Numbered from the stretch's first letter, positions 22,600 through 32,937 are shown. The stretch: DNA of 64,000 nucleotides from Odontocerum albicorne (GCA_949825065.1 OX463859.1:15891220-15955219); one strand, 5' to 3'. A program made the numbers and translations. Notes: generated from the sequence alone by a model not told the origin.

Positions 22600-22870
22600 T
22601 TCTCATAAGACCATAGATAACATTTCTAGTCACTTCTTACAGTACTCCCATTAGACTAAAGATAACATTTAGTATATATGATGGTGTAAGTTATATGTAA
22701 ATACATACACATTATCATGCCAAGATCCCTGCAGAGTAGGTAGAGAAAACATATCTCTTAACTTTTCTATCCATGCACACAACTTTTGACTCATCCACAT
22801 TCATAAATCTCGTCATACCAAATCTTCTTTGGCGAACATGTTACTTTCTTAGTCTGGTTAGGTAGAAGAG
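22600..22870 (-). pseudogene. RTE-type LINE 3' end relic
   Basis: The minus-strand frame at about 22740-22830 reads RFMNVDESKVVCMDRKV then YVFSTYSAG. The family pattern is R-C-M-N-V-D-E-A-K-x-V-C-x-D-R-x-x-W-R-S-V-V-S-A-Y. Upstream sequence is heavily decayed. Same family type as 33.9, 35.5 and 62.6 kb. Confidence 0.75.
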
Positions 22871-23805
22871 ATTACCTGTATCGGACGTATGCGTCACATA
22901 GATGAGTGAATTTTATTTTATGTTACCTCTGAAATTGTTAAGTATGTTGTCGTATTGTGATGTATTATGTGTTTGACCTGTATATCTGTATATATTACAA
23001 TATAACAAAATGTACCTTAAGCGTGGCCTTTACAATTATCACTATCGATGCTCGGACATCTCCTACGATGATCGGACACCCTCTTCATCAAAAACGCAAG
23101 AAGCAAACCGGAATCTCCGAAGATTGAGCGACATCCATTCATCTATTTCACAGTCTTTGTACCGGTGCTGTATATTACCGTCTGGAAATAAATCGGCCAA
23201 ATGAGTGTACAGTTTATAATATAGCAGTAAATTAAAAAGTTGAGTTGGTTCCTAAATGGTTTTTTATTATTTTTTGCAACTTTATACGTTTTTTGTATAT
23301 ATATTTATAATTTGAAATGTTTTTTTCATACAAATTATAAACATCGCTACTCAAACACCCTGTTTTTTTAACGTTAATACCTCCTTCCAGAATCGGGTCG
23401 AGTTTTTCGTTGACAGGAATAATCAGCTTACGTGGAAGATAAACTTTTCCATAGAAAACTTTATCATCGAAGGATTTGGGGATAAATAGAAAATTCCACG
23501 TGCAATAGACGAAATTTTTCTGATCAATTTTTGAGGTTGAATAAAAATATGAATTGGGGATAAGGTTGTCGGGATACTGGAAAATTGAGTCTAATAAACT
23601 TTACCTCAAGAGGTTGAGGATTTGAAAAAAATAGGAAACTATTGGAATTATTTTATATATTATGTCGAATTTATTGGACAGATAAATAAAAAAAAAACAT
23701 TGGAAAAAGTTATGTTTTTATATGATGAGATACGATTGACTATATCTTGTGGTAGAGTGTGAATGTCAGTCATCCTATTGATGGAACACGCTTGTGCATT
23801 TATTT
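22871..23805. other. Unassigned; 22920-23240 has some LTR-like traits
   Basis: Positions 22920-23240 start tgttacctctgaaattg, are less AT-rich in the centre (about 23030-23190), and carry ggaaataaatcggcc, a possible poly(A) signal near the right side. This could be a solo LTR, but no matching CA end, target duplication or second copy is visible. The 64-codon frame at 23010-23204 has no recognised motif. Confidence 0.25.
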
Positions 23806-24055
23806 ATTTATTGTGTTAAAGCTGTCGTACTTCGCTAAGCAAACATTTTTAATAAATCTAACTTAAAAGTTCCACTGGCAAGGAGGTCTAAGTTCTTAGA
23901 CGATCGGTAGGTTCAATCTGTTGTAGACTTTCCTTACTTTTGTATTGCTCGTGTAAAACGGTCCAAGAGTAAAACCAGCTTGGAAGTGAATCAGTTGGGA
24001 ATTGAACCTTGAGCGCCGTAAATGCTAACTGTTCGACTACGGCCATCGATATTTT
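23806..24055 (-). mobile_element. SINE-C copy
   Basis: The reverse complement contains ctcaaggttcaattcccaac then tgattcacttccaagctggt and tttactcttggaccgtttta, matching the plus-strand copy at 52.0 kb step by step. The left edge is (TTTA)n, that is an (AAAT)n 3' tail on the minus strand, so this copy may be close to full length. Confidence 0.75.
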
Positions 24056-24129
24056 TTATTCAAATGGAACCTTAATCACTCAGTCCGAGATGTTTTTTTC
24101 TCAAAAGCACGAAAACTGAATGGAATATT

Positions 24130-24365
24130 TGAAACCGCCGTAACCTAGAAACAATGAGACGCCTATTTTCTAGCCCGGAAATTGTGGGTTCGATTGTTAT
24201 TTTATATCTAGTTTATTTTTGTTTTTATTTAAAGACTCGAGACTTTGTATGGTTGATTAGAATGTGTTACCATATAAGAATATACTACCTTTGCTGTACT
24301 GTACACAATGAAAGATTGATACAATATAAAGGGTTAAGTCTTCCCTGTTGTCCAATAGGATGTTA
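24130..24365 (+). mobile_element. SINE-B copy
   Basis: The head reads gccgtaacctagaaacaatg then agacgcctattttctagccc and gtgggttcgattg with a good B box (GGTTCGATT). The body and tail are worn, but tgtactgtacacaatgaaag near 24296 fits the tail. It ends just left of the solo mariner end. Confidence 0.65.
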
Positions 24366-24381
24366 ATTGTATTGTTATATA

Positions 24382-24463
24382 TTTGGTGTTAACATAATTT
24401 GTGTTCGTGTTTTTTTTTCAAATTTAAAAATGAGCACCAAAAGTAAAACAAAATGGTAAAGGT
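24382..24463 (+). mobile_element. Solo 5' end of mariner family A
   Basis: After a TA at 24380-24381 the sequence tttggtgttaacataattt then gtgttcgtg, aaaaatgagcaccaaaag and aaaacaaaatggtaaa matches the 5' end of the full mariner at 24825 for about 80 bp, then diverges. No 3' end belonging to this piece was found before 24825. It is a truncated copy or a leftover from an older insertion at nearly the same place. Confidence 0.85.
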
Positions 24464-24824
24464 AATAATGATGAAGATAATATTAGTTTAGGAAAAACTA
24501 GAATAAATCTAAATTTTCTTATAGTTATACTATATTTATGGCATTGTGTGTTTTTCAATCAATTTCGTTGCTCTTTAGTAACGAAAAGCATTCATTGTTC
24601 TTATTAAATTATGCACAAAATAAAAAAACAGTTTACTGTGTTTTAGATATTTAAAATACAATTTTAAAATATGACTTATCAATCGAATAAAGCGATATTA
24701 AGACCTGCGTAGTTACCCGTCTGATACTAGAAATTACTGACAAGAAGCATTATTGTCGACTATAAATAAAATGGTTGAAAGAACAATAACGAAAAAATCA
24801 TTTCAAGAAAAAAATAAAGTTATA

Positions 24825-26164
24825 TTAAGTGTTAACATAAGTTGTGTCCGTTTTTTTCCAATTTAAAAATGAGCACCAAAAATAAAACAAAAAGGTAAAT
24901 GTTATACGCCATTCGAAAGAAAATTTTCTGTTCTATAAGATATTGTGTTTGCTTTTACGTTACATATATTATTTTATTTGATTACAAGCCTTCAAAATGG
25001 AATGTCAAATAGACGAAAGTGAGCATTTTCGACACCTCCTTTTATTCGCGTCCAATCGAGGAAATAAAGCTGCCAAAGCCGTTCGCGATATTTGCGAAGT
25101 GTACGGTGAAGACGAAATGAATGAAAGGACAGCTCGTCGATGTTTTTTGCGTTTCAAAGACGGTTATTTCGACCTGAAAGACATGGAGCGTTCCGGACGA
25201 CCAGGGGACTTCGATGAACACCGCTTAAACCATATTATTCATGAAGATCTCCTTCAAACCGCCGTACAATTGGCTGAGCAGATTAATTGTAGTCACATGA
25301 CTTTATACCGCCACCTTAAATCAATGGGAAAAGTCCAAAAGTTCGGCGCTTGGGTTCTACATGTTTTGAGTGAAAACAACAAAAATCAACGTTCGACAAT
25401 TTCTGCTGGTTTGCTCGCGCGTCATCGAGCCACGCATGGCCACAAGCAAAGGTTCCTTTACCGCATCATTACTCGTGATGAAAAATGGTGCCTTTATGTG
25501 ATTATGAAGAAACGGAAAGAATGGGTGAGTTATGGTCAATAAGCAACGCTCAGAGCGAAACAAGTTTTACATCCGAGCAAGACGATGATTTGCATCTGGT
25601 GGGATTGGCGAGGCGTCGTCTACTACGAGATACTTGAACGCAATCAGACAGTCAACGCGGAGCTATACATTTTGCAAATGCAGCGGCTCATCACTGCAAT
25701 TCAACAAAAAAGGCCGGATCGGCAATATGGCGTTATTCTGCAACACGATAACGCCCGCCCTCATATCGCCAACATTACGAAAAATGCCATTCAAACGCTT
25801 GGTTGGGAAGTTCTGCCGCACCCTTCATATTCACCAGACCTCGCGCCGTCGGATTTCCACCTTTTCCGGTCACTTTCGAACAATTTGCCTGGCGTTTCCT
25901 TCAATAATAACGTCGAATTGCTGACATGGTTGGACGAATTCGTCGAGTCAAGACCGGATTGTTTTTATCGCACAGGCATTGAAAAACTTGTAGAACGTTG
26001 GCAAGAAGTTTTAAATAATAAAGGAGAATACATTATTGAATAATTTGTTGTAAAATAATGAAGGAAAATACATTATTGACTAATTTGTTGTAATTTTTTT
26101 GTTGTTGTGTCTTCTTGTTCTCTTCATTTGGAAAAAAACGAACACAACTTATGTTAACACCCAA
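24825..26164 (+). mobile_element. Mariner element A, about 1340 bp, TA target duplication
   Basis: Terminal inverted repeats run from TTAAGTGTTAACATAA at 24825 to the reverse complement of TTGGGTGTTAACATAA ending at 26164, and continue inward for about 35 bp (AGTTGTGTYCGTTTTTTTCC). TA flanks both ends (24823-24824 and 26165-26166). Length and structure are those of a complete Tc1/mariner element. Its transposase gene carries one stop. Confidence 0.95.
24997..26043 (+). pseudogene. Mariner transposase A (DD34D), one internal stop
   Basis: One continuous frame of 348 codons with a single TAA at 25540-25542 (codon 182). Order of parts: N-terminal helix-turn-helix DNA-binding region (residues about 1-110, including TARRCFLRF), a GRP linker motif near 67-69, then the catalytic domain. 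Catalytic aspartates are D161 (RDEKW), D251 (QHDNARPH) and D286 (YSPDLAPSDF); the last two are separated by 34 residues, the mariner signature. The usual WVPHEL motif reads WVLHVL, and the usual YDN after DEKW is YVI, so it may have been weakened before or after the stop arose. The protein would cut and paste the element at TA sites in the nucleus. The start at 24997 matches the family N-terminus in length. Confidence 0.95.
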
Positions 26165-26189
26165 TATAATATTAAACTTTCGTTGTTTA

Positions 26190-26350
26190 CCGAAGAACTT
26201 GGTGGGCGTAAAATCTCATCTAAGTTACAAGATATACGTTTAAGAGGATTAAGATGAAGACCAGACTAGAATCCTTTTTAAAGAAATCGAGGATCCAGCG
26301 GAAATTAAATGCACGGGGTGGCAGTCAGACGTCTTACCAAATATGCCACG
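26190..26350 (-). mobile_element. SINE-B copy
   Basis: Body (aagatgaagaccagactaga then atccttttta) followed by the reverse-complemented head (atccagcggaaattaaatg ... cagacgtcttaccaaatatg). It lies about 25 bp right of mariner A. The left end (tail) is poorly defined. Confidence 0.65.
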
Positions 26351-27163
26351 GAGAGCGTAGTAAGTATTGAATGTATCATATATTTAGACAATATTCGGTG
26401 TTGTGTTGCGCATGGTACATACCAGCGTCAGGTACTAGTTTTTAGAGTAAGTGAACACAGCTGTTGTTAGAGTTATGGTCTCCGGGAGTCAGCTGAATAA
26501 AATGTGTTTTTCAACTGTGTTCTTATAGTTTTTTACGTGTTTTTTTCAGCATTTTACGGTTGAGACAATTTATCCATCACCGTATGCGGACCAACAATTG
26601 TTAATTATGATTTGTGTTTCTTGTAGGAGGTAACAAAGTTTACCCAAAAATTCACATCAATTATATCTTGACTCGAGCTTGTTGTTCCGATGTTGACAAG
26701 CTAGCACGCGTTGTGAATCCCATTTAGTATTATAATAAAAGTAAGCTGAAATTCTTTCAAAAAAAGTAAATGAATCAAAATGAGAAACACTTTTACAAAA
26801 TGCCATTTCAGGATAAATTAACATTTTGAAAAAAGGGAAAAGGTTTTTTATGTCATCTACAAGGAATACTAATGCGTGGAGGTAATGATGATGAAACGAA
26901 TTGCGAATAAAACTTAGCCTTTTTTCTTCGCCTCATATCCCAAAGGATTTATACTCCTCCGGTATAATTTGACTTTTAAAAGAAATTTTCTTGTGGTTAA
27001 AGAAACTTTGTGAATTTTAAAAAGGGAGACGTCTAAACTTATTACTTTAATAATCCCGCGGGAATTCAACTTTTTGTTTTGAAAATCCAAATTCTTCTGA
27101 AACAATTGGAAATATTATAAAACTATTTTTGAAATATATTAATTCGATTGAATGACGTATTAA
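26351..27163. other. Unassigned AT-rich spacer
   Basis: No gene or repeat was recognised. Positions 26390-26520 are a little more balanced but have no motif I can name. Confidence 0.45.
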
Positions 27164-27229
27164 AATGTAGGTATGATACTATTTTAGTGATAATATAGAT
27201 TATCACTAAAATAGTATCATACCTACATT
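27164..27229. repeat. Near-perfect palindrome, 31-bp arms, 4-nt loop
   Basis: Arms 27164-27194 and 27199-27229 are exact reverse complements (aatgtaggtatgatactatt ... on the left), with atag between. As RNA it would fold into an uninterrupted 31-bp hairpin. No other copy is seen in the window. The perfect pairing suggests recent origin, for example by inverted duplication. Confidence 0.95.
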
Positions 27230-27429
27230 GACTGGTTTGAAATGATTTATTTTTATTGTATATTTATATAAATTTATGCAGGTTTTAAATTGTGCAAACT
27301 GCCTAATAGTTTTATGATGATGGATTTTGCTTCTTTAAACAAACTATAATAATTTCAGATTTATTCTAATCATGAAGAAAATCGAAATATTATGTTCAAA
27401 ATTCTCAATATTATTAAAATACAGTGAAC

Positions 27430-27705
27430 TCAATAATCTTATCGAGTTAAAACGATGGTTTTTAATATATTTTAAAGATATTGTAGTTTGTTTTATCAAA
27501 CACTGTTTATTCCACTTTTTGTAACGGTATAATCCTACTGGTTTCAAGGCTTTCACCTCATCACCAGGGGAGTACAAACAAGACCTTATTTGTGCTCTTC
27601 TGATGATGAGGGGAAAGCTTTGAAACCGGTAGGGTTATACCTTTACGAAAAGTGGAATAAACAGTGTTTGATAAAACAAATTACGATGGTTTTTAATTGT
27701 TTTCT
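27430..27705. mobile_element. Fold-back element with about 95-bp inverted arms
   Basis: The left arm (about 27485-27575: gttttatcaaacactgttta, ttccactttttgtaacgg, tataatcctactggtttcaa, ggctttcacctcatcacc) is repeated inverted on the right (about 27598-27690: gatgatgaggggaaagcttt, gaaaccggtagggttatacc, agtggaataaacagtgtttg). The outer sequence aaacgatggtttttaat/attacgatggtttttaat is instead in direct orientation. A third arm copy occurs at 63945-64000. There is no transposase. Long inverted ends and repeated arms fit a fold-back or Penelope-like terminal unit. Confidence 0.8.
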
Positions 27706-28009
27706 TAACAGAACAGTTATTTTAATACTTTCAAAATTATCTCATGTTATATTGAGTCCATTATACAATCTAGGAACTAATACTTCGCAATGACATATGA
27801 ATTTATTAATTAACTGTGTTTTTTAAAAGGAGAGTGTGGAATGATACGTTTTTGTAGGCAAATTAGTGTATGACATATGCGGATGTTGAGTGAAAAATGA
27901 TGCATGGCTTGGAAATATTATTTATAATATTTATATATTTGTGATCCAGTTATATGTGTGAGCGTTGTAACGGATAGTATTTTGTAAGGTGACGTTATAT
28001 TGTAACCTT
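27706..28009. other. Unassigned spacer
   Basis: AT-rich, no recognised feature. Confidence 0.5.
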
Positions 28010-28180
28010 TGAGGCCTGGTTGGTAAGACGCTTGTTTACCAGCCCGGAGGTTGCGTTTTATTTTAAAGGATTCCAATCTGATTTTCACTTAAGACCTCTT
28101 TCTGGTTGGTTGTAAGATTTATCCATGGTTAACCCACCAGGTTTTACTGTGTACTACGGAAGTGTAATACGATGTAATAT
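28010..28180 (+). mobile_element. SINE-B copy, near full length
   Basis: Head tttgaggcctggttggtaag then acgcttgtttaccagcccgg, body ggattccaatctgattttca then cttaagacctctttctggtt and ggttgtaagatt, tail accaggttttactgtgtact then acggaagtgtaatacgatgt. This copy shows the full order of the family. Confidence 0.8.
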
Positions 28181-28202
28181 ATTATACTCGTATATGAAAC
28201 TC

Positions 28203-28690
28203 AAAGTAATTTTATTTATTTATTTATTTTAAAAAAACAGGCTTAGCCGAATTACTTTAAAAAATACAAGATGTGTTAACATTAAAAGTAATGAAAAATT
28301 ATACAGAAAAAAAATTAAAAAAAGTTATATAAAATAAAAATAAATGTACATATATGCATGCATATATACACACAAACATACACATATATTCGAAGTCACT
28401 TAAGTTCGTTGATGAGTGCTTTCTAACGCGCTCAATCTTAGAAGAAAATTTACTTTTGCTTTTGGTAATGTAATATGAAATATGTCAATATCCGAAGCAG
28501 TCCCGTTCAAAAGAGTTAAGGCCCTTCCAGCAGGCATAGCGGCTGAAAGACCCGTTCTTGCGTATGTTATTGAGAACAGCTCTTGCCGGTGCAGTTTAGT
28601 GTAATTGTTAGGAACATTTAACGCTAATCTTTGTAGTAATGCTGGACAGCTCACAATACAATGATACACTCAAAATACAGCTCACAATAC
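28203..28690 (-). pseudogene. Jockey-like LINE ORF2 C-terminus with (AAAT)n tail
   Basis: The minus frame 28400-28669 reads CPALLQRLALNVPNNYTKLH then RQELFSITYARTG and RALTLLNGTASDIDIFHIT. It is about 75% like the copy at 62041-62298 over the same segment by eye. The pattern C-P-x-L-L-x-R ... R-R-Q-E-L-F ... R-A-L-x-L-L-N ... D-I-F-H is the end of a Jockey-type LINE protein. The left edge is (TTTA)n, the 3' tail. The 5' side (28670-28740) is a messy duplication of cagctcacaatacaatgata. The frame is open to its stop but lacks everything upstream. Confidence 0.8.
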
Positions 28691-28899
28691 AATGATATAC
28701 AATGATAATGGACAGCTCACAACACAATACATAATACAATGATACGTTTAATAAGGCTGATATTTTCCTGGTTTTTCTCTCACTACAGCATCATTACAAC
28801 ATTCCTGCTTGATAACAATCCGTACAAGTTAATTTAAAAGAGCAATAGCAACAGGTTAAGTTAGAAAAAAAAGGAATTAGTTTTGGACATAATTATCAA

Positions 28900-29165
28900 G
28901 GGAACCAGAGTTAGCCTGCCGCAGGAAATCTGGTTATGCTTTAACCGTATCCGCACGTGCTACAATCGCTTTGTCTTCTTAATGTACAAATGGGACAAGT
29001 ACAAGTGTCGCCAGAATATGAATGTCATCAGATGCATACCATGGAACTCATAGTCAACGACTGTCCCATTCTTGTGTTCTTTGGAGGAAGTCAGGATGTG
29101 CATAGGAACACATCGGAAGCATTAGGTTAGCTGAGCCATGTGTATGAGGAAGAATATTCGTTTGG
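28900..29165 (+). pseudogene. LINE ORF2 C-terminal zinc-motif fragment
   Basis: One frame near 28949 reads NRIRTCYNRFVFLMYKW. After a frameshift it continues QVQVSPEYECHQMHTMELIV then NDCPIL and HRNTSEALG, a stop, and LSHVYEEEY. The family pattern is L-N-R-x-R-T-G ... K-W-G ... S-P-x-C-x-C-x-x-x-x-x-x-M-x-H-I-V-x-x-C-P. Here the first cysteine of the C-x-C pair reads Y. One frameshift and one stop make it a pseudogene. A sister fragment is at 38.1 kb. Confidence 0.7.
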
Positions 29166-30239
29166 TGGCGAATATGTTTTTTTAATGATGTTATCAAATT
29201 CTAAAATTCCTTGATAAAAAAATTAATAACTTTTTTTAAAATTAAATTTGATGAAGACTGAGTTTTTTTTAAATCTTGAAAATAAGGTACCCTGTTGAGC
29301 CAACAAATTCCTTTTGTATTTTGTCTTAAAGAAAGTAATCAATTTCTACATATTTACATTTTAAATAACTTTATTTAGACTAGTGACACCATAGTATATA
29401 ACATATAAAAAAAACAGTCACACTTAGACGTGTAGCAAACAAAAATCCCATTAATCGAGATACAATTAAAAATCTAGAAATATTCTTGCAGAGAAAAGTT
29501 AAAATAAAGTGAAAAGAAAACATTTTAGAGTAACGAGGGTGTCTCGCCCCCCGCCAAGTTAATCTAGTAATCATTTAATCCTTTCCTCTAAATACAGCAA
29601 TTGAAACCCCTATTTAACGAATTATTTATTGAACGTATATCAACTTCTATTGATAAATGAAATAATTATATAATTTGTATTCAATCTGCGCACACTGGAC
29701 AGCTTTTTCGATTCAGTTAAATGAATGGGGCAAAGAAAACCTATTATCTCAAGTAGAACCGAGAAATATATATGATAAGTCCGTTAATAATTTCGAACAA
29801 CAAACAAATATTTACTTTGGATATACAAAAAGTAAGAGAAGCAAGCTCATGAATTTCCAATAATCATATAGGATGAATTGCCTTGTTTAAAAGAAATCTG
29901 TTGACACAATTTGATAGAAAAACTTTGGATGACTAAAAAACTAAAAGTGGACATTAGTTTTTATATTAATTATTTAAATTTAACAGTTCATCAGTCTCGC
30001 AGAAAAATTAACTCCACGAAGATGATGCTTGAATTAATGCATCGAAACCAATTGAGCATTAAAATATACTAAAACGCAACACAAACCGTAGGTTTTAAAT
30101 TAATATTTCTTCAATTAATTATTTCATCTTTTTATCCATTATCAAACATTAAAAGTAAAAAAAAAAACCTTTTTTTTCATCTTTACTATTTGCAGAATAA
30201 AACACTATCCGTATTTGTGTAATATTTGTATGTATCGAA
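29166..30239. other. Unassigned AT-rich stretch
   Basis: No gene or known repeat. Short open frames at 29380-29574 and 29675-29863 lack recognisable motifs. Confidence 0.5.
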
Positions 30240-30690
30240 ACTCAATCTTTGAATGATTTTTTATTTGATCAATAAAATCTCTTAGTTTCTAGTCAGTTAT
30301 ATAACATGTTTCATTCCTGATTTTTCTATTTGATCAATAAAAACTCTTAATTTCTATTCAGTCATACATGTCACGTGTTTCATTCCTGATTTTTCTATTT
30401 GATTAATAAAAACTATTAATTTTTAATCAGTAATATACGGTGTTTCATTCCTACTTTTTCCGGTCCGCTATCCCATCCTTTTCTTTTGATTGATACTATC
30501 AATTTTTTTTTATTATGTATATATTTATATATTTCATAAAGATGAATAATCACTTGAATATTTTTGTGACCATGTAACATCCTTTATTTACTTTTGTGTA
30601 GTTGGTTGGAAGATATTGTCACCTGTCAATACGCTTTTCAGATTGTTTTTACAATAAAGTGTTCAATAAATAAATAAATAAATAACCTAC
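30240..30690 (+). mobile_element. LINE 3' UTR copy with internal triplication
   Basis: The segment shares its last 270 bp with the 3' UTR of the reverse transcriptase relic at 42.1-42.5 kb: tttcattcctgatttttc, tcacttgaatattttt, gaccatgtaacatcc, ttggttggaagatattgtca, and agattgtttttacaataaag, ending in (AAAT)n. The 5' part holds three 65-69 bp units starting atttgatcaataaaa at 30263, 30328 and 30397. No coding part remains. Confidence 0.8.
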
Positions 30691-30843
30691 AACAGGAAAC
30701 AGGAAGAGGAAAAACCTTTTATTAAAGGAGAGTATAGTATGCATGATGGGGACATGACAAGCGAAATATATGTGTCATGATAGAAAGAACTGAATGTGTA
30801 ATTTCTGTCTACCCAATAGGGGCATGGATTGATGATGATGATT
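30691..30843 (+). pseudogene. RTE-like LINE 3' tip with (GAT)n tail
   Basis: Fragments gaaagaactgaatgtgtaat then ttctgtctacccaatagggg and catggattgatgatgatgat resemble the last codons and tail of RTE-like elements. The coding match (MHDGDMTSEI...DR) is weak. Confidence 0.4.
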
Positions 30844-31954
30844 CATTGTCCATAACATAAAAACATTTAAAAAAATTGTCGAATATGTATTGACTTTGAA
30901 AATAAATTAATTTTCTATTATGTAACTTAATATCATAGATCAAAATCACAACTCTATCAAAAAATAGTAATCCCACATTTGATTTTTATATTTACAGCTC
31001 CTTTATTAAAAATGTGGCTTATTAGATGGAAATATTCTTAATGAACTTAATCTTTACCCAATAAAGGTTTTCCCAATTGCGATATTATAAGTAAAACAAA
31101 TATTTTTAATTTATATATATAATTTATTTATACGTGAATTTTTTTTTACAAATGCATTATTTATAAATAAATAACAGATTAATCAACATGAATACACAAT
31201 TTATACGAATCTGATTTGTTGCATTTCATCTATCGTGTCGAAAAACAACATGAAAAAAAATATTTTTTTTTCGATTGTTGATTATACAATACTCCGTTGC
31301 AAACTCTCATCAACTTGATAAACAACGAGACTCAATTGTATGTATGTAGCACGCAAGTCAAACCCCGTATTTTTCATCATTCTAGAAATACCAAAAAGTC
31401 AATTCCACAATATCTCGCACATAACCACCAAAAATGTACCACACTCTAGAGTTTACACAAACCTTTGCTACAAGTCATCCCGTCTGCCAGCCCAAGCACT
31501 CAAACTCCTGTCGCAACAATAACCACGCTTCGATCCACTGGATATTTTTTTGCACTTTTTGGTCTTTATTGAATTCAGCACTTCAATTTATGTAATGGGA
31601 GTCAAAAAAGCATATTTTCTTTGGGCAAAAGATGTTCTTACTAGGGATCGTTAACAGTTGATCCATTACCATGCATATCATGTGTCCCTGTTGAGTTTGC
31701 ATTTTCTTGATGATGGTGCCAAATAATGGATTTGACGTAAAAGTTGGCTATGTTAGGGACCTGAATATATTGTAGATATTGAGGAATTTGCTAGGATAAT
31801 ACCTGTTAATCCTCCAACTGTAAATAAAAAAATGAATCCTAGGCTTCACAATATAAGAGGACAAAAATTAATTGTAGTACCATGAAGGGTAGCAAGTCAG
31901 CTAAAATGTTTAATTCCTGTAGGAATTGCATTTAAGATAATTTTAACGATGATG
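30844..31954. other. Unassigned AT-rich stretch
   Basis: No gene recognised. The 60-codon frame at 31340-31522 has no known motif. Positions 31610-31930 are slightly less AT-rich but unassigned. Confidence 0.45.
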
Positions 31955-32100
31955 ACCTCCGTATTCTAGTTGATAATACGTTATTATTTGATTCCCGTTA
32001 GTATCCATTTTTCAAAAAAGGGTTTCAGTTTAGTTGTCATCCAGCGCCCCGTAAACATTTGTTGTTCGGAAGAAATCTCCACATGGCAATAGACCCACTT
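31955..32100 (+). mobile_element. SINE-B 5' part
   Basis: Head gatgacctccgtattctagt then tgataatacgttatta and tgattcccgttagtatccat, followed by ttcaaaaaagggtttcagtt. The A-box region is recognisable and the B box is worn. The 3' part is unclear. Confidence 0.65.
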
Positions 32101-32169
32101 AGTTTGTACTTTATATAACGAAGATTTAATGCAATACAAATATTGTAAAAAAATAGTTAATTCGTTGGT

Positions 32170-32380
32170 TCAACTTAGACATCATCATCATCAGCCCGTC
32201 TCCATCCAAAGTTGAACATAGGCCTCCCCTCTCCTCCTCCATTCCTCTCTTTCCTGGGCACATTGTTTCCAGTTGCTCCCGGCTACTCTTCTAATGCAGT
32301 CTGACCACCGTGTCTGAGGACGGCGCACACTTCTTCTTCCCTGTCTTGGGCGCCACTCCAGCACTCAACTTAGACATCAT
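32170..32380 (-). mobile_element. 5'-truncated RTE-like LINE insertion with 16-bp target duplication
   Basis: A perfect 16-bp direct repeat, tcaacttagacatcat, lies at 32170-32185 and 32365-32380. The insert between them reads on the minus strand and ends in (GAT)n, at the left edge as catcatcatca. This is the mark of target-primed reverse transcription. The right copy is intact, so the insertion is recent. Confidence 0.93.
32194..32362 (-). pseudogene. RTE-like ORF2 C-terminus, clean frame
   Basis: The minus frame reads EWRPRQGRRSVRRPQTRWSD then CIRRVAGSNWKQCAQEREEW and RRRGEAYVQLWMETG followed by TGA. The pattern R-R-P-x-x-R-W-x-D ... W-x-x-x-A-Q-x-R-x-x-W-x-x-x-x-E-A-Y-V-Q is the C-terminus of RTE-like LINE proteins. 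About 55 codons show no stop or shift, in keeping with youth. The enzyme domains are absent. Confidence 0.85.
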
Positions 32381-32937
32381 GGTTAAAATGCATAGATTTT
32401 CCCTCTTTCCCTTTTTCTTCTCCGTACGACTATTACACTGTGCCTAGTACGTTATATACAAGCTTTCATTTAATCTTTTAAATTGTCTATCAAGAGTTTT
32501 AAATTGTAGCTGGTTAGCTCTCAGAGGGGATGTTCTGAAGAAGGATATGACAAACCCTTGTACTGTTTCTACCTCAACGTACCAAGTCCTCGGTGTAGCT
32601 TATTGAGAAAAGATTTGACTGAGATCCATTGCAGTATCTTCATATTCTATTTTCTGAAACGTGATTTTATTATGGATGTATCAGCTGTGGTTTCAATATT
32701 ATGTATGTTTATCAACCACACACATTTTCATAAAATTTCAATATTCGTGTGTTAACTCTTCCAGAAGACTTGTTTAACTCGATTTTCGATAAAGCTATCT
32801 CTGAAATTAAGTCTAATTTGTATGTTAATTAATAGTTTATCGTATTTTTTTAGTAAAAGGGTTATGCGTTCAGTAACATCTAAAGCCTAATGCCATGTGT
32901 GTGCATTTACTCACATGGATAATTTATGCATTTGACT
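32381..32937. other. Unassigned spacer
   Basis: No gene or repeat was recognised. The open frame at 32558-32755 has no motif. Confidence 0.5.

Noticed and set aside
22920..23240. Possible solo LTR
   Set aside because: No matching terminal dinucleotides, target duplication or second copy; kept only as an unassigned note.
25634..25924. 96-codon plus-strand open frame in a second frame
   Set aside because: Overlaps the mariner A catalytic domain in another frame; only the transposase frame shows family motifs.
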